Source of the DNA: Trichothermofontia sichuanensis B231
GTDB lineage: Bacteria > Cyanobacteriota > Cyanobacteriia > B231
Assembly: GCF_026240635.1 (NCBI RefSeq)
Contig: NZ_CP110848.1
Location: 312,501-376,500 of the forward strand
DNA length: 64,000 nucleotides
Reading direction: 5' to 3'
Positions 53,367 to 62,647 of the stretch are shown one piece after another. The first letter of the stretch is position 1, and the number at the start of each line of letters is the position of its first letter. The position numbers and the translations under genes are program-made. The notes beneath the pieces were generated by a model, which made no database searches, had not been told where the DNA came from, and was given only the letters and a program-made list of their open reading frames with translations.

Positions 53367-54425
53367 ATGAGTCGCACCTACACCGCTACCGGGATTAATC
53401 TCAAAAGTATGCCCTTGGGGGAATACGATCGCCTGTTGACGATCCTGACAGCGGAGCAAGGTTTAATCCGGGTGGTGGCACCCGGTGCCCGTAAGCATCA
53501 ATCCCAATTGGGGGGACGGAGCGCCCTTTTTGTGGTGAACCAACTACAAATTGTAGAAGGCCGCACCCTGCATAAGGTGATTCAGGCAGAAACGCTGGCC
53601 TCCTACCCCCGGCTGAGTCAGGATCTGTGTAAACTCACGGCTGGCCAATACCTGGCGGAACTGGTCCTCTGGCAGGCCCTCAGCCAGCAGCCCCAGGCCG
53701 AACTCTTTCACCTGCTGACCGAACACTTAGGTCGCTTGGAGCGCTTACCGAAACTTCCCGCCGATCAGGCGGCAGCGGCCACGATCGAACTCGCAGTGCT
53801 CTCCCATCTCGTCCATGCCACCTTTCACCTCTTGGCCCTGGCAGGTATCGCCCCCCAAGTCCAAATCTGTTGTTTGACCCAACAACCCCTTGTGCCGGAC
53901 TTTACGAATAGCCTGTGGCAGGCAGGCTTTAGTGTGGTGGCGGGGGGGACCCTGAGTCAGGAGGCGATGCGCCACGAGCGAGGGGAGGCAGACGCCCACC
54001 TCCCCTCAACGCTGCCCTGTTCGCCCCAGATGCAACCGGTGGCTGTCCCGATCGCCCTGGGGTCAACCCTGGGTTCACCGAGCGACTCCCCCGCAGCTGC
54101 CTTGGCTGCCCCCACCCCCCGTGTCGCGGAAAGCCATACCACCCCCGATCGCACCCTGACCCGCCCCGAATCCTTGCCCCCCGTCCAGACCCAGATTAGC
54201 GCTCTCGAATTGGCTTTGCTCCAGCACCTCGCCCAACCCGATCTGCCTGATCTCGCCCAACAAGCGGCGATCGCTCCCCAGGGCAGTTCCCTACTAGAGT
54301 TACAACAGGCCTGGTTCGCGATCGAGCGTCTGCTGCGACAATATAGCCAGTACCACTTTGAACGCCCCATCCGGGCTGCGGCTCTCCTTGAGACCTGTTT
54401 TGTTGCTCTTTCCACCCCTGTCTAG
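53367..54425 (+). CDS. recO: DNA repair protein RecO
   Basis: RecO binds single-strand DNA and helps load RecA, with RecF and RecR. The 352-residue product starts with the OB fold (ATGINLKSMPLGEYDRLLTI, then RVVAPGARKHQSQLGGRSAL) and continues with the helical domain (GQYLAELVLWQALSQQPQAE). A Pro/Ala/Thr-rich insert at about residues 205-280 makes it longer than most RecO, and the usual zinc-finger Cys pattern is missing, as only one Cys pair (ICCLTQ) is left. The C-terminal helix ends in ERPIRAAALLETCFVAL. It is followed by the MFS gene after 9 bp. Confidence 0.92.
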   Translation: MSRTYTATGINLKSMPLGEYDRLLTILTAEQGLIRVVAPGARKHQSQLGGRSALFVVNQLQIVEGRTLHKVIQAETLASYPRLSQDLCKLTAGQYLAELVLWQALSQQPQAELFHLLTEHLGRLERLPKLPADQAAAATIELAVLSHLVHATFHLLALAGIAPQVQICCLTQQPLVPDFTNSLWQAGFSVVAGGTLSQEAMRHERGEADAHLPSTLPCSPQMQPVAVPIALGSTLGSPSDSPAAALAAPTPRVAESHTTPDRTLTRPESLPPVQTQISALELALLQHLAQPDLPDLAQQAAIAPQGSSLLELQQAWFAIERLLRQYSQYHFERPIRAAALLETCFVALSTPV

Positions 54426-54434
54426 CCAATTGCA

Positions 54435-55916
54435 ATGCAGCTATTTGAACCCGACTCTGCCTTTGCCCCGCCCAGTCGCCCCCTGTGGGTTGATATCGAG
54501 TCTGGTACCGACGCACCGGAGCCGGAACCCACCCTACCGGAATGGTTAACGGCCCCTACCCCCCTAGAAGCGGCTGCCATCCCCCCTGACCCTAGCGGTG
54601 GATCCAACCGCCCAGATCCTCTGCCGCCTGAAACCGGTTTCCTCCCCGTCCTCAAGAACTTCAACTTTTTAGCCCTGTGGAGTGGGCAGGTGTGCTCACA
54701 ACTGGCAGATAAGGTCTATCTCGTCCTGATGATTGCCCTGATCACCTCCCAATTTCAGCCTGAATCGCAATCGATCAGCCACTGGGTCTCTGCGATCATG
54801 ATTGCCTTCACGATTCCAGCAGTCCTGTTTGGCTCCGTAGCGGGGGTGTATGTCGATCGCTGGTCGAAGAAAACGGTGCTGGTGGCCACAAACCTCTGGC
54901 GGGGACTACTGGTCATTGGGTTGCCGGTGCTGTTGTGGCTCAGCCAAGGGCGAACCCTGTGGCCAGGGCTACCGCTGGGCTTTGCCGTCCTGCTGGGGGT
55001 AACGTTTCTAGTGTCAACCCTGACCCAATTCTTTGCCCCCGCCGAGCAAGCGGTGATTCCCCTGATCGTCCCTCGCCGCCATTTACTCTCGGCGAATTCC
55101 CTCTATGCCACCACTATGATGGCAGCGGTCATTATTGGTTTTGCGGTGGGGGAACCGATGCTTACGATCGCCGATACCTTGACCGCGAAGTTGGGACGGG
55201 GCATGGGCATAGGGCGCGAGCTAGTGGTCGGTGGTGGGTACCTGCTGGCCAGTGCCGTGTTGCTACTGCTGCGCACAGGTGAAACAAAAGAGCATGAAGT
55301 TCACGAGATCCACGTGTGGGAGGATATTCGAGAGGGCCTACGCTATCTGGGTAAACACCTCCGCGTGGCCAGTGCCCTCCTGCAGTTGGTCATCCTGTTT
55401 TCGATCTTTGCCGCCCTGGCTGTCTTGTCCGTCCGCCTCGCCGAGGTGATGCCAGCCCTCAAGCCATCCCAGTTTGGCTTTCTACTGGCGGCGGGCGGGG
55501 TTGGTATGGCCGTGGGCGCAACCCTCATTGGCCATTGGGGTCAGTGGGTGAAACGGGCACGGTTAACACTATGGGGATCAATCGGGATGGCGATCGCACT
55601 GGCCAGTCTGGCGATCGTCTACCAACAACTGGTACCCACCCTCATCCTGCTCACCGGGTTGGGGGCTTGTGCAGCGGCGGTAGCGGTCCCCATGCAAACC
55701 ACCATTCAGGCAGAAACCCCGGAAGCAATGCGGGGGAAGGTTTTTGGCTTACAGAATAATGCCATTAACATCGCCCTGACCCTACCGCTGGTATTGGCCA
55801 GTGTCGCCGAGTCACTGGTGGGTTTACCGGTGGTTTTTCTGGGATTAGCGGGCGTGACGATCGCAGGCGGCTTGATCTGCTGGTATATTTCTCATACAAA
55901 AGTAAATTTAATTTAA
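54435..55916 (+). CDS. MFS transporter
   Basis: The 493-residue protein has a polar, Pro-rich N-terminus (about 1-68) and then about 12 membrane helices of the major facilitator superfamily. VYVDRWSKKTVLVATNLWRG is the loop 2-3 motif (D-R-x-x-K/R-K type) that marks the family. The middle loop GETKEHEVHEIHVWEDIREG is charged and cytoplasmic. It resembles NreB/enterobactin-exporter-like MFS in layout, but the substrate is not known. It starts 9 bp after recO and is likely on one transcript. The gap after it has a small hairpin (CCCAG / CTGGG, 55957-55974). Confidence 0.9.
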   Translation: MQLFEPDSAFAPPSRPLWVDIESGTDAPEPEPTLPEWLTAPTPLEAAAIPPDPSGGSNRPDPLPPETGFLPVLKNFNFLALWSGQVCSQLADKVYLVLMIALITSQFQPESQSISHWVSAIMIAFTIPAVLFGSVAGVYVDRWSKKTVLVATNLWRGLLVIGLPVLLWLSQGRTLWPGLPLGFAVLLGVTFLVSTLTQFFAPAEQAVIPLIVPRRHLLSANSLYATTMMAAVIIGFAVGEPMLTIADTLTAKLGRGMGIGRELVVGGGYLLASAVLLLLRTGETKEHEVHEIHVWEDIREGLRYLGKHLRVASALLQLVILFSIFAALAVLSVRLAEVMPALKPSQFGFLLAAGGVGMAVGATLIGHWGQWVKRARLTLWGSIGMAIALASLAIVYQQLVPTLILLTGLGACAAAVAVPMQTTIQAETPEAMRGKVFGLQNNAINIALTLPLVLASVAESLVGLPVVFLGLAGVTIAGGLICWYISHTKVNLI

Positions 55917-56060
55917 TAAACTAATCCTAAGCAAATCGGATTCCGGGTTGGTTGTCCCAGTTTTGAAGCTGGGATTCCCGAAGGGATTCTGCTGTCGAGA
56001 CGCGGCGCGAATGCTAGGCGCCTTGCCCCCCTGTCCCAGTCCTTCCCCACGAGATCTTGA

Positions 56061-57200
56061 ATGCACATCGCTTGGCTTGGTAAAAAATCCCCCTTTTGCG
56101 GCAATGTCACCTACGGTCGTGAGGTTACCAATACCCTCCTGGAACGTGGCCACCAGGTGAGCTTCCTGCACTTTAACCAGGAAACCGAGAGTAGTGAGGC
56201 AGCCCTAGTTGGCTCTGACGTCGCCATCCCCTGCCTGCTCAAGTCCCAGGTCTATACGATTCCCACCTTCCGTTCAGAAAAGGTTCTGACTGACGCCCTG
56301 CGGCAGCTACGGCCAGATGTTGTCCACGCTTCCCTCACCCTATCACCCCTGGATTTCCGCCTGCCAGAGATCTGCGAAGCCTTGGGCCTTCCCCTCGTCG
56401 CTACTTTCCACCCTCCCTTTGATCGCGAGGTCCGCACCTTCACCTCCAGTACCCAGCACCTCACCTACCAACTCTATGCTCCCTTCCTCGCCCGCTACGA
56501 TCGCGTGATCGTATTTTCCCAGTTACAGCGGGATGTACTCATCCGCCTGGGGGTGCCTGCCAGTCGGATGGCCGTGATTCCGAATGGGGTAGATGTTGAC
56601 AAGTATTCTCCCGGTCCCTCGCGCTTAAAAGCCAATTTACAGGTCGATCGCCTCTTTGTGTACCAGGGACGGATTGCCCCAGAAAAAAACCTGGGATCGC
56701 TACTCAAAGCCTGGAAACAGGCAGAAATGGGACCCAACTGCCGTCTTCTGATTGTAGGCGATGGTCCCCTGCGCCCCTCGTTGGAACCGTTCTATGGTCC
56801 GGAATACGGCATTCAATGGCTGGGCTTTGAGCCGAATGAACAGCGCCGTATCGAAATCCTCCGGGGGGCCGATGTCTTTGTGCTCCCATCCCTGGTGGAG
56901 GGACTGTCCCTGTCTTTGCTAGAAGCGATGTCCTGTGGGGTGGCGTGTGTGGCTACTGATGCGGGGGCCGACGGCGAAGTCTTGGCGGATCAGGCGGGGG
57001 TGATCATCCAACGTAACCAGCGGATCACTGCCCAACTGCAAGCCTTGCTCCCTCAACTGCGGGATCATCCGGCCTGGACCCGTTCCCTAGGTTACCATGC
57101 CCGTCAGCGGGTTCTGGAACGCTACACCCTCAGTCGGAATATTAGCCTGTTGGAGGCCCTCTACGCCGAGGTGCAGTCGTCCCGATCGCTGGTTGCCTAG
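56061..57200 (+). CDS. Glycosyltransferase, family 4
   Basis: This GT-B fold enzyme of 379 residues has an N-terminal domain with GKKSPFCGNVTYGREVTNTL (acceptor side) and FHPPFDREVRTFTSST. The C-terminal domain has YQGRIAPEKNLGSLLKAWK, VGDGPLRPSLE and VLPSLVEGLSLSLLEAMSCG, the donor-binding E-x7-E motif. It transfers a sugar from a nucleotide donor to lipid or glycan. The N-terminal GKKSPFCGNVTYGRE text is like cyanobacterial DgdA-type (digalactosyl lipid) enzymes as I recall them, so galactolipid synthesis is a candidate, not a proof. It is a single gene with the ATG at 56061. Confidence 0.88.
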   Translation: MHIAWLGKKSPFCGNVTYGREVTNTLLERGHQVSFLHFNQETESSEAALVGSDVAIPCLLKSQVYTIPTFRSEKVLTDALRQLRPDVVHASLTLSPLDFRLPEICEALGLPLVATFHPPFDREVRTFTSSTQHLTYQLYAPFLARYDRVIVFSQLQRDVLIRLGVPASRMAVIPNGVDVDKYSPGPSRLKANLQVDRLFVYQGRIAPEKNLGSLLKAWKQAEMGPNCRLLIVGDGPLRPSLEPFYGPEYGIQWLGFEPNEQRRIEILRGADVFVLPSLVEGLSLSLLEAMSCGVACVATDAGADGEVLADQAGVIIQRNQRITAQLQALLPQLRDHPAWTRSLGYHARQRVLERYTLSRNISLLEALYAEVQSSRSLVA

Positions 57201-57234
57201 TAGACGGAAACCCCTAATCCCCAGATTTCCCGAG

Positions 57235-58158
57235 CTACGATACTTTTGTCGCGGCGAGCACCTGCAAGAGAACTTTAAAATCCTGGTTAACCTGATGCAG
57301 ATCCCGCGCGAGGGCCGCGATCGCCTTTTGCCGATTGAGCGCTTGCGCCGCATGGGCTGGACCATACACCTGCAGCGCGTGCATGGTTCGGCGCAGTTGT
57401 TGGGTTAGTTGCAGTGCGGTTTTCCCCAATTGATCGAGTTGCTGTTGGGCAGCGGCAGGCAGCACCGATGTCGGCGCCGGGGTTGACGCTGGGGGGGTAG
57501 GCTGGGGGTGAGGGCGGTGAGGGGAGCGAGCCGTAGTGGGGGAAGGCGGTGGCGGGCAGTGCCCCTGCCGTTGGATAGCCAGAGGCGGGTCCACATGACC
57601 CGATAGCGGGATCACTGAGGCGTCACGGGCTTCAAGCGTGACCATTTCAGATTCATCTAGAATCAGGGTTTCGTCGTTGATGTTTAGCATAGGTTTAGAG
57701 GCCTGGAAGCATGACGGTGAGGGTGGAGGTAGTGCATTGGTTTTGCTTTGAAACGGTCGACCGGTTTTCGCCATCTGGTTGGCTAATCGGAGCTTTTCCT
57801 GATAGGCACCGGGACCCTGAAGCTGCATGAAATTGAGGTAGGCGGAGAGGATAATGTGTAAGCGATCGCGGGCGATCGGGTTAGCAATCAAGCGATGGTT
57901 CCAGTACTGAGCTATGCGAACGGCATACTCTAGGGCCGCGCGATCGTCGGGATCGACCATCCCTATGTACGCTCGATCACAATCGATTCGCAGAGGGAGT
58001 AGTTGATAGTGTAAACAGACTTCAAAGGGCAAATAACTATCGATTAAGTTAAAGATCTGGGTTGTATCCAGTGCTTGGTTAACCCCAGATTCAGGTTGTT
58101 GGACAGGTTTGGGCGCAACTGAGGAACCCGATAGGGGTAGGGAAGAAGCGACTACCAT
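57235..58158 (-). CDS. Cyanobacterial protein with GspE-N/MshEN-like domain
   Basis: From the ATG at 58158 the protein is 307 residues. A domain at about 30-125 (FNLIDSYLPFEVCLHYQLLP, then YIGMVDPDDRAALEYAVRI) resembles the N-terminal domain of type II/IV secretion ATPases, which binds c-di-GMP or partner proteins in some members. A Pro/His-rich linker follows (about 195-245) and a coiled-coil-like end (about 250-307). There is no ATPase domain. A role in pilus control is a guess. A TTG at 58227 would extend it by 23 residues. It is convergent with the glycosyltransferase gene across about 35 bp. Confidence 0.72.
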   Translation of the reverse strand: MVVASSLPLSGSSVAPKPVQQPESGVNQALDTTQIFNLIDSYLPFEVCLHYQLLPLRIDCDRAYIGMVDPDDRAALEYAVRIAQYWNHRLIANPIARDRLHIILSAYLNFMQLQGPGAYQEKLRLANQMAKTGRPFQSKTNALPPPSPSCFQASKPMLNINDETLILDESEMVTLEARDASVIPLSGHVDPPLAIQRQGHCPPPPSPTTARSPHRPHPQPTPPASTPAPTSVLPAAAQQQLDQLGKTALQLTQQLRRTMHALQVYGPAHAAQALNRQKAIAALARDLHQVNQDFKVLLQVLAATKVS

Positions 58159-58439
58159 AGGTGTTTGCTCAGAGGGGCGATGGCAAAACGAGTTAGGATC
58201 AGTCAGGGAAATGGACTCACCCGCCAAGCGGCTAAAGTCGTAGCCATAACCACCGATGGGCGATAGTCTGCCCTTACCCTACTATAACAATCAAGCCCTC
58301 CTCTCCCCGGAGAGTTCGTGTAAAGTTTCCGACCACCCCGGGGCTGCTTTTATCCCAAAAGTGCGATTTTTATGAAGTTTTGATGGTGCGTCCTTGATAA
58401 TAAAGGCATTCCCCTAGCAACCAACAGGAATACACCATC

Positions 58440-58733
58440 ATGTCTGCTGTGCTTATCACCACTTGGCTGATCAGCCTCGCTTTAGGGCTGTGGGTCTGCC
58501 TCTTTATTTTTCGGATTATCTTAAGTTGGTATCCCCAGGTTGATCGCGATCGACCGGCTCTGCGCTGGATTATCGTCCCCACCGAGCCATTCCTAATCCC
58601 CACCCGTAAGGTGATCCCCCCCCTGGGCGGACTGGACATCACCCCCGTGGTTTGGGTGGGAATTGTTAGTCTGCTGCGGGAGTTGCTGGTGGGGCAGCAG
58701 GGGCTGTTGACGCTGTGGAGCCGGGTCCACTAG
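58440..58733 (+). CDS. ylmG: YggT-family membrane protein (YlmG/Ycf19)
   Basis: The 97-residue protein has two membrane helices (about 5-32 and 66-86). [20 protein letters not shown] and [20 protein letters not shown] are the conserved YggT blocks. In cyanobacteria and chloroplasts these proteins affect nucleoid and thylakoid or division-site organisation. The ATG at 58440 fits the family start. Its last 68 bp overlap the 3' end of accC on the other strand. It is otherwise isolated. Confidence 0.93.
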   Translation: MSAVLITTWLISLALGLWVCLFIFRIILSWYPQVDRDRPALRWIIVPTEPFLIPTRKVIPPLGGLDITPVVWVGIVSLLRELLVGQQGLLTLWSRVH

Positions 58734-60084
58734 GTTTACGCGCCTGCATCCATTGTTCGACGAAATTGGTATAGACCTCCCCCGCCAAGAATGGCTCGGT
58801 TTCCAGGATTTTCTGATGGAAGCCGATCGTGGTGGGAATGCCGGTGATGGCACACTCGCGCAGTGCCCGCCGCATCCGCCGAATCGCCGCTGGCCGATCT
58901 TCACCCCACACGATTAACTTGCCAATTAACGAGTCGTAGTAGGGCGGGATCACGTAATCCGTATAAACATGGGAATCCATACGTACCCCCGGTCCTCCCG
59001 GTGGCAGATAGGCGCTAATCCGTCCCGGATGGGGCCGGAAGTTGTGATCGGGATCTTCGGCATTGATGCGGCACTCGATCGCGTGGCCCCGTAACACCAC
59101 TTGCTCCTGGCTAAATCGCAAGGGTTCTCCCTGGGCAATGCGGATTTGTTCGGCGATCAGGTCCAGCCCCGTGATCATTTCCGTGACTGGATGCTCCACC
59201 TGGATGCGGGTGTTCATTTCCATAAAGTAAAACTCCCCGGAGCGATCGAGCAAAAACTCCACCGTGCCGGCCCCCACATAGTTGATGGCCTTCGCCGCTA
59301 ACACTGCCGCTTGGCCCATTTTCTGTCGTAATTCCGGGGTTAGGGCTGGGCTGGGGGCCTCCTCCAGTAACTTCTGATGCCGCCGCTGGATTGAACAATC
59401 CCGTTCCCCCAAATGCACCACATTGCCGAAGCGATCGGCCAGGATCTGAAACTCAATGTGGCGGGGACACGCAATAAACCGCTCCAGGTACACCCCCGGA
59501 TTGCCAAAGGCAGCTTCCGCCTCCCCTTGAGCTGCCTGGAGTTGTTTGAGCAACATCTCCGGTTCCCGCACCAGCCGCATCCCGCGTCCGCCGCCCCCGG
59601 CTGTAGCCTTGATCATCAGGGGATAGCCGATCTGCTTCGCGACCGCTAGGGCTTCCGCCTCATCCGTAATCAGGCCATCGCTACCAGGGATGGTGGGCAC
59701 TCCGACCCGCTGCATGGTTTCCTTCGCAGTGGACTTGTCCCCCATTGCTCGGATCGCCTCTGGGGTTGGACCAATGAAGTGTAACTGGTGATCGGCGCAA
59801 ATTTCGGCAAAGCGGGCATTTTCTGCCAGAAATCCATAGCCGGGGTGGATCGCGGTGGCATTCCGGGTCAGGGCAGCGGCGATGATATTGGGAATATTCA
59901 GATAACTCTTACTGCTGGGGGCCTCACCAATGCAGACCGCTTCATCGGCTAGTTGAACATGGAGGGCATGGCGATCGATGGTCGAGTGGACTGCCACCGT
60001 CGCAATCCCCAATTCTTCGCAGGTGCGGACGATACGGAGGGCAATTTCGCCTCGGTTGGCAATCAGGATCTTAGAAAAGTTCAT
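58666..60084 (-). CDS. accC: Biotin carboxylase subunit of acetyl-CoA carboxylase
   Basis: This ATP-grasp enzyme carboxylates the biotin on AccB, the first step of fatty-acid synthesis. The 472-residue protein shows [20 protein letters not shown], the Gly loop [33 protein letters not shown], the catalytic [15 protein letters not shown] and [13 protein letters not shown]. Normal AccC ends near residue 450 (QWMQAR). Here a 20-residue Pro/Ala/Ser tail follows, coded opposite the end of the YggT gene. accB is not adjacent, as is common in cyanobacteria. The start is the ATG at 60084. Confidence 0.97.
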   Translation of the reverse strand: MNFSKILIANRGEIALRIVRTCEELGIATVAVHSTIDRHALHVQLADEAVCIGEAPSSKSYLNIPNIIAAALTRNATAIHPGYGFLAENARFAEICADHQLHFIGPTPEAIRAMGDKSTAKETMQRVGVPTIPGSDGLITDEAEALAVAKQIGYPLMIKATAGGGGRGMRLVREPEMLLKQLQAAQGEAEAAFGNPGVYLERFIACPRHIEFQILADRFGNVVHLGERDCSIQRRHQKLLEEAPSPALTPELRQKMGQAAVLAAKAINYVGAGTVEFLLDRSGEFYFMEMNTRIQVEHPVTEMITGLDLIAEQIRIAQGEPLRFSQEQVVLRGHAIECRINAEDPDHNFRPHPGRISAYLPPGGPGVRMDSHVYTDYVIPPYYDSLIGKLIVWGEDRPAAIRRMRRALRECAITGIPTTIGFHQKILETEPFLAGEVYTNFVEQWMQARKPSGPGSTASTAPAAPPATPAAD

Positions 60085-60161
60085 TGGCGTCGCCTTCGGG
60101 AGCAGCCCAGCCTAAACCCCTGCGGCAAGCTGGCAGTAGCCCATCTTATCACGCCGATACC

Positions 60162-60785
60162 CTAACGACTTAACCAGGCGATCGCGGCCCGAATCCACGC
60201 CTCCGCATCCGCATTTTTGGCCAACACGGTCTCCTGCCCCACCGCTTGCAGGGCTTGGGTCACTTCCGTATTCGTATACCCCAACGCCAAGAGGGTCATC
60301 TCCACATCCTCCTGGATCGCCAGGGTTGGCCCCGCCAAGGGAGTTGTCACCAATCCAGCTTGATCTCGCCATTCTGCTAGCTTCGCCCTGAGTTCCAGTG
60401 CAATCCGCTCAGCGGTTTTATGGCCCACCCCCGGTGTGCGGCTAAGGACACGGGTATTGCCACTGACGATCGCCTGCACCAAATCCTGTAGTCCCAACGT
60501 ATCAATCAGCGCTAGGGCCAGTTGGGTGCCGATGCCACTCACGCTAATTAACTGACGAAACAGATCCCGTTCAGCCGCACTGCCAAACCCAAAGAGAGCC
60601 ATCTGGTCTTCGCGCACGTACTGGTGGGTAAAGATCTGGAGCGGTTCCCCCACCCCTGCCAATTCGGCCATGAACCGGGCCGGGATTTGCACCTCATAGC
60701 CCACCTGCTGCACCTCCAAGACCAGAATGACCCGATGGCCAATTTTCTGAATGCCCGCGATCGTACCCTTGAGATAACTAATCAT
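60162..60785 (-). CDS. ruvA: Holliday junction DNA helicase subunit RuvA
   Basis: RuvA binds four-way junctions and guides the RuvB motor during branch migration. The 207-residue protein starts MISYLKGTIAGIQKIGHRVI (OB fold). Two helix-hairpin-helix motifs follow (LISVSGIGTQLALALI and LSRTPGVGHKTAERIALEL), and the C-terminal domain (DVEMTLLALGYTNTEVTQAL) contacts RuvB. An upstream in-frame extension to 60881 has no similarity, so the ATG at 60785 is chosen. ruvB is not in the window. It lies upstream of accC on the same strand with a 77-bp gap. Confidence 0.96.
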   Translation of the reverse strand: MISYLKGTIAGIQKIGHRVILVLEVQQVGYEVQIPARFMAELAGVGEPLQIFTHQYVREDQMALFGFGSAAERDLFRQLISVSGIGTQLALALIDTLGLQDLVQAIVSGNTRVLSRTPGVGHKTAERIALELRAKLAEWRDQAGLVTTPLAGPTLAIQEDVEMTLLALGYTNTEVTQALQAVGQETVLAKNADAEAWIRAAIAWLSR

Positions 60786-60863
60786 GCCAGCCGCCCAGTT
60801 TTGCCGTGCGGGCCTCAAATGACTGAAGTTGTTATTGGTAACGGTGTCACTAAGGTTTATAGT

Positions 60864-60903
60864 ATGGGCTTTAGCCCGCAACGACTAAAGTCGTTACTAC
60901 TAA
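60864..60903. repeat. Short double hairpin upstream of ruvA
   Basis: GGGCT-TT-AGCCC (60866-60877) and ACGACT-AA-AGTCGT (60881-60894) are two adjacent perfect hairpins. The second, AACGACTAAAGTCGTT, is a common short cyanobacterial repeat as I recall. A second copy was not seen in this window. Confidence 0.5.
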
Positions 60904-61067
60904 CAGCATTGCGAGACTTTATGTTTACTGTACAGAGGACAGGTCAGCTAATCTGGAACTCGGCTCAGGCTGTGTCCTATAGCTGCAACCTCTGAATCAT
61001 ACGAGCGGGGTAGGCGAAACGCCCACCCCAGGGAGCCGCTAGGACATTGTTGGCCGACTCTCTTAGC

Positions 61068-61289
61068 CTAGTCGTCGTAGAGTCGGCATTCCGCCGCATC
61101 AGGATTATCGCTGCAGTACTGCTCAAAGGAATTCTTCGGCTTCGTCTGACGCTGGTGGGATGCCTCTGCCTGGAGTTCCTCCACCGCATCCCAAGCCGCT
61201 GCACATTCACCTGCACTGGCTCCCGATTCGCAAACAGCACGGGCTGCTGCCCGCTCTTTCTCAATTTTCTCTTGGAGATTATCGATCAT
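61068..61289 (-). CDS. Calvin-cycle regulator CP12
   Basis: CP12 is a small, mostly disordered redox switch that binds GAPDH and phosphoribulokinase in the dark and stops CO2 fixation. The 73-residue protein has the N-terminal Cys pair (AVCESGASAGECAAAWDAVE), the conserved core AAAWDAVEELQAEASHQR, and the C-terminal pair with the GAPDH-binding tail (YCSDNPDAAECRLYDD). All four Cys are present, so full disulphide control should work. The start is the ATG at 61289. It fits with ftrV elsewhere in the window, as both depend on thioredoxin-linked redox state. Confidence 0.97.
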   Translation of the reverse strand: MIDNLQEKIEKERAAARAVCESGASAGECAAAWDAVEELQAEASHQRQTKPKNSFEQYCSDNPDAAECRLYDD

Positions 61290-61617
61290 ATAACTTAGCC
61301 TCTCATTGCGCTCTTGATGGCGTCAGCCGCACTTTACCAGTTCCGGCAACCCGGATTTGTACAATCCGAACGGCCAAAATTGATGACATCTGCACTGGAC
61401 TAACGCACCACTCCTTATCTGTGATACCCAGGCTCAGCCGGGAGAAGCTGGATTGGGTAGATTTTCTTAACCTTTGACCAGCCTGAACCCCCAGTTGGAA
61501 GAGCCTCAGTTTATCGTAAGGGGTTTTGGACAAGACTGACAGTGTCGGGTAGCGGAAGCCCCCCAATTCCTGGCAGTTATTCAATAATATTAACACTTGT
61601 AAAGAAAAATTGCATAA
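61290..61617. other. Region upstream of cp12
   Basis: The cp12 promoter should lie here on the minus strand. No gene is seen. Confidence 0.35.
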
Positions 61618-61794
61618 GTTAACGGAGTCGCCCCATCAAATGGTCAGGATGATGAGTCCTCAATCCTCGATCGGCCCATTGGATATAACGTTCAGGCCAT
61701 TGCTCAGGGGCGGTTGACGATTGTGGCGGACCTCAGTAATGTTGCGGAGGTCCCAGATAAGCAGCGGCTTGAGAGAAACTTTATAGAAACTTGA
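61618..61794 (+). pseudogene. Short unassigned gene remnant
   Basis: A 58-codon open stretch without a start codon reads GQDDESSILDRPIGYNVQAI, then AQGRLTIVADLSNVAEVPDK and a short end at TGA 61794. Codon use and composition look protein-like, and the frame closes upstream at a stop (61615-61617). It may be the 3' end of a lost gene next to the caspase gene. I do not recognise the family. Confidence 0.3.
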
Positions 61795-62343
61795 CGATAA
61801 GAGTTTGGCATCCTAATTGGTCTGTACGTAATTTCCCAGAAATTATCAGGGGCCATCCCTGATTGACTGACACAACTCGAAGAGCCAGAGTTTTGGGTTC
61901 AAGTCCCTTCGCCCCTGGTAGGAGAAGGGATTTAGGGATGAAGGGCAAAGATTGATCAGTTAACCAGGAGCCATTCTCATAAGTTATGTTAGCTTGTCCG
62001 TATTTTTACGATGGTGGCGATCGTACAATCACGATTTCTCAGGGCGCTTATCTTGGCACTTAGCTTGAATGGACATTGAATAGACAAATCTGCTAATGCT
62101 TATCGGCATGGCTATACCCGAATGCAGTCCACTCAAGGACTAGGGCCTTCCCTTACAGGGGTAGAACCCCCTTTTACAGGAGAAGGTGGACTCTCTATCT
62201 TAAAAATATCAACATAGTTAGACAGGAATTTGTCGCCTTGGTGACTCAGAAAATTTACGGCAGCTAGACGAATCGCTGGATGTTTTTGTCCTTTAGCTGT
62301 GATCTGAATTACTTTCAGAAAACCTTAATTGACGATGCATTGA
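61795..62343. other. 549-bp stretch without a recognised gene
   Basis: A short inverted repeat is present at about 61907-61935 (CCCTTCGCCCCTGGTAGGAG, AAGGG ends). I see no gene and no tRNA. Confidence 0.35.
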
Positions 62344-62541
62344 GTGAGAAGGGAATGTCTTAAAGCGGGTACTGCATTGGGTCATAAACTGACCCCGTTA
62401 TCTCTGGCTGAAGTGTTGGCATCAGCTAGGGGGCCGGTATGGGTCATGCTTGGCTTGGGTTATGCCGCCGGGGGCGATGCCTCCCGGCAGGTACGGGTGC
62501 AAACGTCCCAAGCGGTACAAGCAGTTAGCCTCATGGCCTGA
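62344..62541 (+). CDS. Small ORF before the caspase-STAND gene
   Basis: The 65-residue frame starts with GTG at 62344 and includes GHKLTPLSLAEVLASARGPV, then WVMLGLGYAAGGDASRQVRV and a hydrophobic end. It has no ribosome binding site that I can see, and I do not recognise the family. It ends about 106 bp before the caspase gene on the same strand, so it may be a small partner or a fragment of an older gene. Confidence 0.35.
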   Translation: MRRECLKAGTALGHKLTPLSLAEVLASARGPVWVMLGLGYAAGGDASRQVRVQTSQAVQAVSLMA

Positions 62542-62647
62542 TTCTGCTTTAAGGAGTGATTTGTTTTCGCAAGGCAAAGGTTTTCAGAAGGCAAAGGCTG
62601 GCGATGGGCGATTCGTATCGCACGCTGCCATATCGGGAGAGTATCTT

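Noticed and set aside
61870-61950. Possible tRNA-like text (GGTTCAAGTCCC) in the cp12-caspase gap
   Set aside because: The T-arm-like string is not backed by an acceptor stem, D arm or anticodon stem at the right spacing.
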